From NCBI RefSeq assembly GCF_900168685.1, contig NZ_FVZN01000013.1:124001-188000 (forward strand): a stretch of DNA of 64,000 bases, in the 5' to 3' direction. This DNA comes from Solibacillus isronensis. GTDB taxonomy: Bacteria; Bacillota; Bacilli; Bacillales_A; Planococcaceae. Positions 18,925-27,008 of the stretch are shown in pieces (position 1 is the stretch's first letter; each line of letters begins with the position of its first letter). The position numbers and the translations under genes are program-made. A model generated the notes under the pieces. The model did not search any database. It had not been told where the DNA came from and worked only from the letters and a program-made list of their open reading frames with translations.

Positions 18925-18953
18925 GGGTAAAAGCAAATTCAAAGCTTTTACCC
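18925..18953 (-). terminator. Intercistronic hairpin between TRAP binding protein and permeases
   Basis: A perfect 10-bp stem (GGGTAAAAGC with GCTTTTACCC) lies between the binding-protein stop and the small permease start. The T-run is weak. It probably acts as a partial terminator or 3'-end stabiliser that lets the binding protein be made in excess of the permeases. Confidence 0.65.
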
Positions 18954-18962
18954 CTATTAGGA

Positions 18963-20024
18963 TTACTTAGGAACGTCTACCCCTGCAGTCTCCAGCAATT
19001 CCGTATAGTAATCGACCATTGCTTGACCATCATATCCACGTTTTGTCGCTTCAGCTGCCCAATCTTCCATTTGTTTTTTGATCGGAGCTTTCCATTCAGC
19101 AAACTCCTGTTCAGTAGGCTCGTAAACACCGCCGCCATTTTTAGCAACTAATTCTTCGTACTTCGCGATATTTTTCACAGCTGTATTAATATACATTTCT
19201 GTGCAAAGCTCATTGAATTTTGGTCCAAGGTCATTAATCATTAATTCCTGTAAATCTTCAGGAAGAGAATTTAAAAAGTCTGTATTAATATAGAACGGCA
19301 TTACACTTACAGCTACGTCCGCTTTCGTCATCCATTTCGTAACTTCATCGAATTTGTAACCGATTGCACCAACACCCGTGTAAACAGCATAATCCGTAAT
19401 TCCACGTTCCAATGCTTCGTAAAGATCCGCATTCGACATTGAAACCGGCACTGCGCCTAATGTTTTCAGTAATTCAATACGTCCTGCAACACTATCCGAA
19501 ACTTTCTTGTTTTTTAAATCGGCTACAGATTTAAGAGGCTCTTCACCGAAAATCTGGTAGGCATCTGTTGATGTAACACCTAAATACGTTACATCATCCG
19601 AAATATCCATACCGTACTTTTCAATAAATGGTCCCATTACTTCAGGAACTAAATCCGGAGATTGCAGTAAGAACGGAATATCTCCAATTGTTGTCGGGAA
19701 TACATCCGTATCCGCGTGTAACCCCGGAATAATGAATCCTGCATCATATACACCTGCTTCAATATCCGCATAACCAGAACTTAGAGAGCCTAGTGCTGCA
19801 CCAGAATAAACATTCGCTTTTAAACGCCCATCCGTTTTTTCTTCTATATATTCCGCCCAAGGTTCTGCTACTTGCTTAATGAAATCGCTTGATGCCGAAG
19901 CCGAGAAGTTTGTATCGAATTCATATACATCTGAATCAGATCCAGCGTCTGCACTGCTGCAGCCTACTAATAAAATTGATAACATTGCCCCCGAAAGATA
20001 CATTCCTAACTTACGTGTTTTCAT
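18963..20024 (-). CDS. TRAP transporter substrate-binding lipoprotein (DctP-like)
   Basis: A 353-residue extracytoplasmic receptor. The signal peptide ends in the lipobox LVGC (Cys ~22), so it is membrane-anchored. DctP-family features include FIKQVAEPWAEYIEEKTDGR near residue 50 and GRIELLKTLGAVPVSMSNADLYEALERGITD around residues 180-210. The latter contains the conserved Arg region that usually salt-bridges a substrate carboxylate. This points to an organic acid as the imported compound. It directly follows the LLM monooxygenase gene (26 bp gap) in a sigma-54 operon. Confidence 0.93.
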   Translation of the reverse strand: MKTRKLGMYLSGAMLSILLVGCSSADAGSDSDVYEFDTNFSASASSDFIKQVAEPWAEYIEEKTDGRLKANVYSGAALGSLSSGYADIEAGVYDAGFIIPGLHADTDVFPTTIGDIPFLLQSPDLVPEVMGPFIEKYGMDISDDVTYLGVTSTDAYQIFGEEPLKSVADLKNKKVSDSVAGRIELLKTLGAVPVSMSNADLYEALERGITDYAVYTGVGAIGYKFDEVTKWMTKADVAVSVMPFYINTDFLNSLPEDLQELMINDLGPKFNELCTEMYINTAVKNIAKYEELVAKNGGGVYEPTEQEFAEWKAPIKKQMEDWAAEATKRGYDGQAMVDYYTELLETAGVDVPK

Positions 20025-20050
20025 CCCTTTTCCCCCTTGTTATTAAATAT

Positions 20051-21118
20051 TTACGAATTCAATTGTTCCACCTTTGCTCCGTTAAAATGAGGCATTACTT
20101 TTTCCGCGAATAGATTCATAGATTTCAGCACTTGTTCTTGAGGCTGACCGCCAATATTCATCCATAAAATAATATTGTTTAGTCCAGTTTCTTTTCTGAA
20201 ACGCTCAATATCTTCAACTACTTTTTCAGGTGAACCGACTAACGTATTTTCTGATTGCAGGAAACGATCATAATCAACGTTACGTTCACGGTCAATAACA
20301 CCGAACGTCGGACGGTTATCACGTTCGCTCATATACCACTCAAGTCCAGCACGGTACTCTTTTTGTGCCTGTTCTGTCGTTTCAGCAACATAACAGAATA
20401 ATAGCTTTCCAGAACGCGAGATAGCGCTTTCAACATATTCTTCAGAAAGCCCCGAATTCAGTGCCGATTCACGGTACAGCTTAATTTTATGTTTTGTATC
20501 TTCATTCGTGATACCGCCAAGCATGAAAGAATGCCCTTGTTCAGCTGCATTGATCATCGATGCATCATTTCCCGATACCATTACAAAAATAGGCGGACCA
20601 TCTTTTTGAATCGGACGCGGATATACCGGAATGTTGTTAATATTGTAGAACTGACCAGAGTAAGTTACGCGCTCAGACTGGATTGCCGCTTTTAAAATAT
20701 CCAAAGATTCCAAATATTTAGCATGTCTTTCATCAAAGTCGATATTGTATGCATCAAACTCCAGCTTATCGTAGCCCTTACCTACACCTAAATAAAGTCG
20801 GCCATTACTGATAACATCTACTAAGTTCATATCTTCAGCTACTTGTAATGGATGGTGCAGCGGTAAACGTGTTACCCCTGTAGCAAGCTTAATGTTTTTA
20901 GTGATTGCAGCTGCCGCTGATAAATAAACAGCCGTATTACTTACAACACCATAAGCACGTGCATTATGTTCAGCAATCCAAGCCGCTTCATAGCCTAATT
21001 CATCTGCCATTTTAATTTGTTCCAACCCGTCATTCAGCTCTTCAGCGTCAGTTTTCGTCGGTGGAATTGAGTTCAGGAAAAATAAACCAAACTTCATTTC
21101 TTTACTTGTGTTAGTCAT
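20051..21118 (-). CDS. LLM class flavin-dependent oxidoreductase
   Basis: A 355-residue luciferase-like monooxygenase. The TIM-barrel motifs EAAWIAEHNARAYGVVSN, LATGVTRLPLHHPLQVAEDM and GRLYLGVGKGYDKLEFDAY are clear. It probably uses reduced FMN delivered by the flavin reductases encoded at 7,635-8,690, since organisms of this group are not known for F420. Possible reactions include Baeyer-Villiger oxidation of a ketone or hydroxylation. It is the first gene of an operon with a TRAP transporter and a lactonase-type hydrolase, which favours a ketone-to-lactone step (inference). The ATG has AGGAG 9 bp upstream and a sigma-54 promoter about 75 bp upstream. Confidence 0.9.
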   Translation of the reverse strand: MTNTSKEMKFGLFFLNSIPPTKTDAEELNDGLEQIKMADELGYEAAWIAEHNARAYGVVSNTAVYLSAAAAITKNIKLATGVTRLPLHHPLQVAEDMNLVDVISNGRLYLGVGKGYDKLEFDAYNIDFDERHAKYLESLDILKAAIQSERVTYSGQFYNINNIPVYPRPIQKDGPPIFVMVSGNDASMINAAEQGHSFMLGGITNEDTKHKIKLYRESALNSGLSEEYVESAISRSGKLLFCYVAETTEQAQKEYRAGLEWYMSERDNRPTFGVIDRERNVDYDRFLQSENTLVGSPEKVVEDIERFRKETGLNNIILWMNIGGQPQEQVLKSMNLFAEKVMPHFNGAKVEQLNS

Positions 21119-21191
21119 TTAAGTTCACTCCTAAGTTTTTTATTTGGTAGTTTTATAAAACGCCCTTGTCACATCGAGCTTATTTTTAATA

Positions 21192-21209
21192 AAGCAATTT
21201 TTGTACCAA
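21192..21209 (-). promoter_or_regulatory. Sigma-54 promoter of the LLM-TRAP-lactonase operon
   Basis: The minus strand reads TGGTAC-AAAAA-TTGCT, one base from consensus and with the essential GG and GC doublets at the right spacing. It lies 75 bp before the LLM gene. GTTTCA (21336) and TGAAAC (21366), half-sites like those near the activator gene, occur about 130-160 bp upstream. Confidence 0.82.
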
Positions 21210-21321
21210 ACTAGCAAATATTATTCTTTTTATAATATTTTTTGTATTTTCTTCATTAAATAATGAAAAAGTCATACAAAACGATCAGAACATCCTCTTT
21301 AATATTTTTTGGAGGCAAATT

Positions 21322-21359
21322 AAAAAGAAATGGATGTTTCAAACTTAAAACATCCATTT
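21322..21359 (-). terminator. Terminator of the etf operon
   Basis: Minus-strand stem AAATGGATGTTT with AAACATCCATTT (12 bp, perfect) followed by CTTTTT. It lies about 40 bp beyond etfA. Confidence 0.85.
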
Positions 21360-21398
21360 CGCTTTTGAAACGTAATTATTATTTGAATTTCTTCCTTA

Positions 21399-22373
21399 TT
21401 ATACTGCTTTCAACGACTGCTTTAATTCCTCAATTAATAGAGGAATCACTTCGAATAAATCACCGACAATACCATAGTCTGCAATCGAGAATATATTCGC
21501 TTCCGGATCTTTATTGATTGCAACAATAATTTTCGAATTGGACATACCCGCCACATGTTGAATGGCTCCGGAAATTCCGCATGCAATATATAAATCCGGT
21601 GTAACCACTTTCCCTGTTTGGCCGATTTGCAGTGCATAATCGCAGTACCCTGCATCACATGCACCGCGTGAAGCTCCGACTGTTCCGTCTAATAATTCCG
21701 CCAGTTCACGCAGCATTTCAAATGTATCTGCACTTTTTATCCCGCGACCGCCTGAAACAATGACTTTCGCTTCGGATAAATCAACACCTGAAGAAACTTT
21801 GCGGACAACTTCTTTTACTACTGTCTTCAAGTCTACCAATTCAACTTCCTTCACTGTAATGTCACCTTGGCGAGAAGAATCAGTCTGTAATACTTCAATA
21901 TTGTTCGGACGTACTGTCACAAGAACTGTTTCTGTTTTCCCATGTGTTTTTTCAAATGCTTTCCCGGCATAAATCGGTCTTGTAAATACGGCATCCTGCT
22001 TTTGCCCTTCAATACTTACTACGTCAGATAACAAAGCCGCATTTAATCGTCCGGCGATACGTGGAGCGACGTCTTTTCCAATCGATGTATGACCAAATAC
22101 GATACCTGTTGGCTGTTCTTCATTAATAACTTGCATCAATGCTTGTGTGAAATTTTCGGCAGTCGGTGTATGTAGCTGCTCATTGCTTACTAAAATAGCG
22201 CGATCTGCTCCGGCATGAATCATCGCCTGTCCATGCTTGCTGTCAGCTGTACCAAGTACAACCGCCACAACTTCACTTTCATCATCCCACTGCTTTGCCA
22301 GACTGATCGTTTCAAAAGATACGTTACGCAATCCATTATCTCTTAATTCTGCAACCGCTATAAATTTACTCAT
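21399..22373 (-). CDS. etfA: Electron transfer flavoprotein alpha subunit
   Basis: A 324-residue protein of standard EtfA length. The FAD-binding C-terminal half is clear: VSGGRGIKSAD, VGASRGACDAG, QIGQTGKVV, ISGAIQHVAGM and AINKDPEANIF. With EtfB it takes electrons from the acyl-CoA dehydrogenases of the island and would deliver them to the FadF-like quinone reductase at the left edge. AAGGAGG precedes the ATG, and it lies 15 bp behind etfB as the last gene of the operon. Confidence 0.96.
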   Translation of the reverse strand: MSKFIAVAELRDNGLRNVSFETISLAKQWDDESEVVAVVLGTADSKHGQAMIHAGADRAILVSNEQLHTPTAENFTQALMQVINEEQPTGIVFGHTSIGKDVAPRIAGRLNAALLSDVVSIEGQKQDAVFTRPIYAGKAFEKTHGKTETVLVTVRPNNIEVLQTDSSRQGDITVKEVELVDLKTVVKEVVRKVSSGVDLSEAKVIVSGGRGIKSADTFEMLRELAELLDGTVGASRGACDAGYCDYALQIGQTGKVVTPDLYIACGISGAIQHVAGMSNSKIIVAINKDPEANIFSIADYGIVGDLFEVIPLLIEELKQSLKAV

Positions 22374-22388
22374 ATTATTTCATCCTCC

Positions 22389-23153
22389 TTAAATAACTTT
22401 TACGTCCGTACGTAAAATCTGAATTAGTTCCTGTACTTGCTTCGCAGGCTCGCCTTGTAAAATAACGCCCGATGATTTCGGTTTCGGTAAATAAATCTCT
22501 TTCGTTTCCGTTAATCCTTCGAGATCTTCTAAATCAAGGTCATCCAATTCCAATGTTTCAAGCGATTTTTTCTTCGCCTTCATAATTCCCGGCAGTGAAG
22601 GATAACGCGGTTCGTTTAATCCTTGCTGACAAGTTACTAATATCGGTAAAGGGATTTCAATGATTTCACTGTTTCCTTCCACATCACGTGTAATTTTTGC
22701 TTTACCGCCTTCAATAGCCAGCTCGGTAATAGTCGTTACAGCATTGATGCCTAATAACTCGGCAACTAGTGGGCCAACTTGTCCTGAACCGCCGTCAATT
22801 GCCATATTTCCTGCTAAAATCAGATCCGGCTCTTTGTCTTTTAAGTATTCGGCTAAAATACCTGAAGTCGTAGATGCGTCACCATTTCCAACATCTTCAT
22901 CTTCAATAAGCACTGCTTCATCTGCACCCATTGCCAATGCTGTACGCAACTGTTTTTCCGCGTCTTCTCCGCCTACCGAAACAACGACAACTTTCCCGCC
23001 ATGTGCATCGCGTTGTAGAATCGCTTCTTCAACCGCATATTCGTCGTAAGGATTTATAATAAATTCGGCCTCATTGTCTTTGATTTTCCCATTCTCGATC
23101 ACGATTTTTTCTTCCGTATGAAACGTTGTTTTTAATAGAACATAAATATTCAT
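22389..23153 (-). CDS. etfB: Electron transfer flavoprotein beta subunit
   Basis: About 254 residues. The AMP-binding beta-subunit motifs are present (NPYDEYAVEEAILQRD, LAGNMAIDGGSGQVGPLVAELL, TCQQGLNEPRYPSLPGIMKAKKK). The start at 23,153 is preferred over an upstream frame extension to 23,189 because AGGAGG lies 8 bp before this ATG and the extension runs into the thiolase gene. It is the fifth gene of the riboflavin kinase-led operon, 13 bp behind the thiolase. Confidence 0.96.
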   Translation of the reverse strand: MNIYVLLKTTFHTEEKIVIENGKIKDNEAEFIINPYDEYAVEEAILQRDAHGGKVVVVSVGGEDAEKQLRTALAMGADEAVLIEDEDVGNGDASTTSGILAEYLKDKEPDLILAGNMAIDGGSGQVGPLVAELLGINAVTTITELAIEGGKAKITRDVEGNSEIIEIPLPILVTCQQGLNEPRYPSLPGIMKAKKKSLETLELDDLDLEDLEGLTETKEIYLPKPKSSGVILQGEPAKQVQELIQILRTDVKVI

Positions 23154-23166
23154 CTTTGTTATCCTC

Positions 23167-24360
23167 CTATACTTGTAAATTCTCAACAATTGTAGAGATA
23201 CCTAAACCGCCTGCAATACATAATGTAACAAGTCCGTACCGTTCTCCTCGGCGCTCCATCTCATGAAGCAGTTTTGTCATTAAAATTGCACCTGTTGCTC
23301 CAATCGGGTGACCAAATGCAATGGCTCCACCATTTACGTTAATTCGGTCAACTGGGATGTCCCACTCTTTAATAACGGCCAGTGATTGCGCGGCGAAAGC
23401 TTCATTTAACTCGATTAACCCGATGTCCTGTAAAGTAAGCCCGGCTTGTTTCAATGCTTTTTGTGTCGCCGGCACTGGACCAATACCCATAATTTCCGGT
23501 GATACACCGGCTGCTGCCTGGGCAATAATACGAGCTTTCGGTTTAAAACCGTGTTTTTGGGCTGCTTCTTCCGATGCGATTAATAAGGCAGAAGCACCAT
23601 CATTTCTTCCGCTACTATTACCGGCAGTTACAGTCCCGTCTTTTTTAAATACCGCTTTAAGTTTTGCCAAATCTTCTACACTCGATAAACGCGGGTGTTC
23701 ATCCGTATCAAAAGTGATGGTCGATTTTCTTTGTTTAATTTCATATGGCACGATTTCGGATTTGAAAATGCCTTTATTTATTGCATCATGTGCCAGTTGC
23801 TGGCTGCGGTATGCGAATTCATCTTGCTCCTTACGTGAAATACTGTACTTAACGGCTAAGTTTTCAGCAGTTTCTCCCATCGTAAAAGAACCGTATTGAT
23901 CTATCGGCTGTGAACGTGGCTGACTTTCTGTGTTCGGATCCAAAATCTGACCGTTGCCTGCTCCATAACCGTAGCGGCCGTTGCGGATATAATATGGTGC
24001 CGTGCTCATGCTTTCTACACCACCCGCGATAATAAAGTCCGCCAAACCTCCGCCGATTTGCAGTGCGGCATTATTGATTGCCTGTAAACCGGATCCGCAT
24101 TGGCGGTGCACAGTGTACCCCGGTATTTCTATTGGCAGTTGTGCTCTTAGTGAAGCTACACGTGCTAAATTCGGTGTATCGGTACTTTGTTTTCCCTGTC
24201 CTAAAATGATTTCATCGATTAGCTGTGCATCAATATTTGTGCGGCGTGTAATTTCATTTAGTACAGTTCCGCCCAAATAATCGGCCTCTACATCTTTCAG
24301 GCTCCCGCCCAGCTTTCCGATCGCTGTTCTGACCGAATCGATAATGACAATGTTTGACAT
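23167..24360 (-). CDS. Acetyl-CoA C-acetyltransferase (thiolase)
   Basis: About 397 residues. The nucleophilic Cys lies in HRQCGSGLQAINNA (residue ~88), the catalytic His in GGAIAFGHPIGATGA and the second Cys in TLCIAGGLG. It cleaves 3-ketoacyl-CoA to acetyl-CoA, the last step of beta-oxidation, or works in reverse. The ATG at 24,360 has AAAGGGG 10 bp upstream; the longer frame to 24,414 would overlap the Hbd gene. Its operon neighbours Hbd, crotonase and EtfBA complete a beta-oxidation turn. Confidence 0.95.
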   Translation of the reverse strand: MSNIVIIDSVRTAIGKLGGSLKDVEADYLGGTVLNEITRRTNIDAQLIDEIILGQGKQSTDTPNLARVASLRAQLPIEIPGYTVHRQCGSGLQAINNAALQIGGGLADFIIAGGVESMSTAPYYIRNGRYGYGAGNGQILDPNTESQPRSQPIDQYGSFTMGETAENLAVKYSISRKEQDEFAYRSQQLAHDAINKGIFKSEIVPYEIKQRKSTITFDTDEHPRLSSVEDLAKLKAVFKKDGTVTAGNSSGRNDGASALLIASEEAAQKHGFKPKARIIAQAAAGVSPEIMGIGPVPATQKALKQAGLTLQDIGLIELNEAFAAQSLAVIKEWDIPVDRINVNGGAIAFGHPIGATGAILMTKLLHEMERRGERYGLVTLCIAGGLGISTIVENLQV

Positions 24361-24373
24361 AGCAAATTCCCCT

Positions 24374-25216
24374 TTAATCGTATTTATAAAAACCTTCTCC
24401 AGATTTACGTCCAAGCTTTCCTGCCTTCACATACTTTGTGAGCAGTGGACATGGTCTGTATTTTTCACCAAGTGTTTCATACAAATATTGCATATTGCGC
24501 AACCTTGAATCCAAGCCGACCAGATCCGCTAATTCCAATGGACCCATCGGATGGTTTAATCCTAATTTCAAAGCTTTGTCGATATCTTCAGCAGATGCAA
24601 CCCCTTCCATGAGCATGTTCATCGCTTCATTGCCGATCAGACAATTCATGCGGCTTGTTACAAACCCCGGGAATTCATTCACTTCAACGACTTCCTTATT
24701 CATTTGAAGTGCTGCCTGTTTCACTTTTTCATATGTTTCATCAGATGTATCCAAACCACGAACGACTTCCACCAGCTTCATGCGCGGTACTGGATTGAAG
24801 AAATGCATCGCAATCGTTTGATTCGCCCGTTTCGTCTGGGCACCGATTTCAGTCGGACTCATCGTCGAAGTATTCGTCGCCAAAATTGTATGCGGCGGAC
24901 AAAGCTGATCGAGTTTCTGGAATACTTCGATTTTCAAAGCCATATCTTCAAGGACTGCTTCGATGACTAAATCTGCTTCCCGTCCTGCCTCTTCTAAACT
25001 CGTTGTATAGTGAATGTTGGCGATCAGTTGGCGATCCTCTTCTTTTGCATAGCCTCTATCAATCGATTTATTCAAGTCTTTCTCAATTTGCTGCTTTGCA
25101 TTTTGAAGACTTTGTTCTGAAATATCATGCAATGTTACGTTAAAATTTGCTAATGCAGCAGAATAGGCGATACCTCTTCCCATTACACCTGCTCCAATTA
25201 CAGAAATCGTTTTCAT
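24374..25216 (-). CDS. 3-hydroxybutyryl/3-hydroxyacyl-CoA dehydrogenase
   Basis: About 280 residues. The N-terminal NAD site is ISVIGAGVMGRGIA. The catalytic His lies in AMHFFNPVPRMKLVEVVRG, and LVTSRMNCLIGNEAMNM and GLNHPMGPLELADLVGLD mark the C-terminal domain. It oxidises 3-hydroxyacyl-CoA to the 3-keto form. The ATG at 25,216 follows GAGG by 7 bp; the TTG two codons earlier lies closer to that site and is less likely. The 75-bp gap to the upstream crotonase holds GTTTCA and TGAAAC half-sites but no clear promoter. Confidence 0.94.
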   Translation of the reverse strand: MKTISVIGAGVMGRGIAYSAALANFNVTLHDISEQSLQNAKQQIEKDLNKSIDRGYAKEEDRQLIANIHYTTSLEEAGREADLVIEAVLEDMALKIEVFQKLDQLCPPHTILATNTSTMSPTEIGAQTKRANQTIAMHFFNPVPRMKLVEVVRGLDTSDETYEKVKQAALQMNKEVVEVNEFPGFVTSRMNCLIGNEAMNMLMEGVASAEDIDKALKLGLNHPMGPLELADLVGLDSRLRNMQYLYETLGEKYRPCPLLTKYVKAGKLGRKSGEGFYKYD

Positions 25217-25291
25217 TTTCAAACCTCGTTTCTTGTTTCAATTCTTCATTTTGTTTCATAAATGGAATATTCAGTTTACTTTTGAAACACT

Positions 25292-26068
25292 TTACTTTCC
25301 TACGAAATGGGATTCTCTTTTTTCCAGGAAAGCTGTTGTACCTTCCAACTTATCTTCGCTTTCAAACACAATTGCCTGTGTAAGCTTTTCCAGTTTTAAT
25401 GCGGCTTCCAAATTCAGATCGAAGCCTTGATGAACGACAGCTTTAACCAGTTTCAATGCAAGCGGCCCTTTTGAAACAATCGACTTTGTATAGTCCATCG
25501 TTTCTTCCAACAGTAATTCTGAAGGAACTACCTTTGACACTAAGCCAATATGTTCCGCTCTGTCAGCATTGATGATGGCTCCTGTCAAAATCATATCCAA
25601 AGCTCTGCCTTTCCCGATAATTCTTGATAAGCGTTGTGTGCCGCCCCCGCCTGGTATAATCCCCAAGTTCAATTCCGGTAGGCCAAACTTTGCTGTATTT
25701 GAAGCGATTCGAATATCGCACGCAAGCGCCAATTCACATCCACCGCCTAATGCGTAGCCATTCACAGCAGCGATGACGATTTTTCCGCTTTCTTCAATTG
25801 TTTTGCATAATCCTTGCAGGCCCGGTTCTAATGCATCCGCAAAGCGTCTTTGTTGAAGTTGGCCGATATCTGCACCGGAAGCAAATGCTTTTTCTCCGCT
25901 CCCTGTCAAAATAACAACGATGACTTGTTCATCTTTTTCAAACTTTTTCAATGCCTGTTCAATTTCTTCATACGTATATGAGTCCAATGCATTTCGTACT
26001 TCAGGTCGATTGATTGTGATAAACCCTATATGCTGCTCTTTAGCGACAATAATATTTTGAAAATCCAT
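25292..26068 (-). CDS. Enoyl-CoA hydratase (crotonase)
   Basis: A 258-residue crotonase with both catalytic acids in place: GYALGGGCELALACD (first Glu, ~residue 111) and FGLPELNLGIIPGGGGTQRL (second Glu, ~131). It hydrates 2-enoyl-CoA in the beta-oxidation turn formed with the downstream Hbd and thiolase. AGGAGG lies 6 bp before the ATG. A sigma-54 promoter lies only 35 bp upstream, so the five downstream genes can be transcribed without the riboflavin kinase gene. Confidence 0.94.
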   Translation of the reverse strand: MDFQNIIVAKEQHIGFITINRPEVRNALDSYTYEEIEQALKKFEKDEQVIVVILTGSGEKAFASGADIGQLQQRRFADALEPGLQGLCKTIEESGKIVIAAVNGYALGGGCELALACDIRIASNTAKFGLPELNLGIIPGGGGTQRLSRIIGKGRALDMILTGAIINADRAEHIGLVSKVVPSELLLEETMDYTKSIVSKGPLALKLVKAVVHQGFDLNLEAALKLEKLTQAIVFESEDKLEGTTAFLEKRESHFVGK

Positions 26069-26101
26069 ATGAACCTCCTATTTCATCATTCATAATCTAC
26101 T

Positions 26102-26119
26102 AAGCAATTATTATGCCAA
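26102..26119 (-). promoter_or_regulatory. Internal sigma-54 promoter before the crotonase-Hbd-thiolase-etf genes
   Basis: The minus strand reads TGGCAT-AATAA-TTGCT, one base off consensus, with GG and GC doublets correctly spaced. The predicted transcript start would be about 24 nt before the crotonase ATG, leaving room for the AGGAGG site. Confidence 0.75.
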
Positions 26120-26137
26120 CCTATAAAATTCCGGCTG

Positions 26138-26869
26138 CTACTTTTCCCCTTTTACGTGATTCATATAGTAAAAGCTTAGCTGCTCCGTTAATCCTTTAGG
26201 TCCGAACTCCAATTTACACTCCTGTGGAATATATACAGTGACCCAGTACAGGAAACGTAAAATGGTCATTCTTCTTCTGATGATGTTCACAACTTGATGT
26301 TCGGCAAACCATTTATCCAACGTGTTGTACACCCCTCTGTTTACACTGAATTTCTCCTCGCAGAACCGGACAAAATCCAAGTCCGGCAAATGAATGACCG
26401 TTGTTTCAATATCGCGGTTGAACTCTTGCAGGTAATGGGCTTGATAATGTGTTTCCTGATTTTTATTCAGCAGCTGTTCCTTTGCAGTATCGCAATCTTC
26501 GGCTAGCTGTTTTTTTAGGTCTTCCACATTTCTGAACTTCTTTTCTCTTCTGATGAAGCTACAAATTTCCACTTTCAAAAGCTCGCCGTAAATCTCTTTA
26601 TCAAATTCAAATATATGAACTTCAAATACCTTTTCTTTAAGATCTTCTTCAAATGTCGGTTTTACCCCGATATTCATCACTCCGCCATACCGCTCGTCGC
26701 CATGCTGAATTTCAACACTGTACACCCCATTAAGCGTGGGGAAATTGATGCCGGACTGAATATTTAAATTTGCAGTAGGGAAACCGATCTTCCTGCCGAT
26801 TTTATTTCCTGCTACAACAATTCCTTCAAAACATGACTCTATATTCTCGTAAACTTTTTGAATGACCAT
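26138..26869 (-). CDS. Riboflavin kinase with an uncharacterised C-terminal extension
   Basis: About 243 residues. Residues ~8-135 form a complete riboflavin kinase domain: FEGIVVAGNKIGRKIGFPTANL, GVYSVEI, GGVMNIGVKPTF, EVHIFEFDKEIYGE and FIRREKKF. The FAD synthetase half found in ordinary RibF is absent, so the product would be FMN only. The last ~108 residues (from about residue 136; positively charged patch IIRRRMTILRF) are not recognised. The ATG at 26,869 has GGAGGGG 5 bp upstream. It heads a flavoprotein-rich operon and could raise FMN supply for the FMN-using monooxygenase and reductases. A DNA- or protein-binding role for the extension is possible but unsupported. Confidence 0.85.
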   Translation of the reverse strand: MVIQKVYENIESCFEGIVVAGNKIGRKIGFPTANLNIQSGINFPTLNGVYSVEIQHGDERYGGVMNIGVKPTFEEDLKEKVFEVHIFEFDKEIYGELLKVEICSFIRREKKFRNVEDLKKQLAEDCDTAKEQLLNKNQETHYQAHYLQEFNRDIETTVIHLPDLDFVRFCEEKFSVNRGVYNTLDKWFAEHQVVNIIRRRMTILRFLYWVTVYIPQECKLEFGPKGLTEQLSFYYMNHVKGEK

Positions 26870-26904
26870 AGTGCCCCTCCATTCCTTTTTACTTATTATT
26901 TCCA

Positions 26905-26922
26905 AAGCAATTTCCGTGCCAT
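26905..26922 (-). promoter_or_regulatory. Sigma-54 promoter of the riboflavin kinase-beta-oxidation-etf operon
   Basis: The minus strand reads TGGCAC-GGAAA-TTGCT, an exact consensus match, 36 bp before the riboflavin kinase ATG and 87 bp from the divergent sigma-54 gene. No GTTTCA/TGAAAC half-sites are seen nearby. Confidence 0.88.
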
Positions 26923-27008
26923 ATGGACGATTTATAAAAGAAATTTTACGAAATTTATAGAAAATTCCGTCTTCTTCGACTAAACTCTTACTTTGAGGGG
27001 GGAAAACA

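Noticed and set aside
25235-25288. Separate sigma-54 promoter before hbd
   Set aside because: GTTTCA/TGAAAC half-sites are present, but no element with correctly spaced GG and GC of acceptable quality lies downstream.
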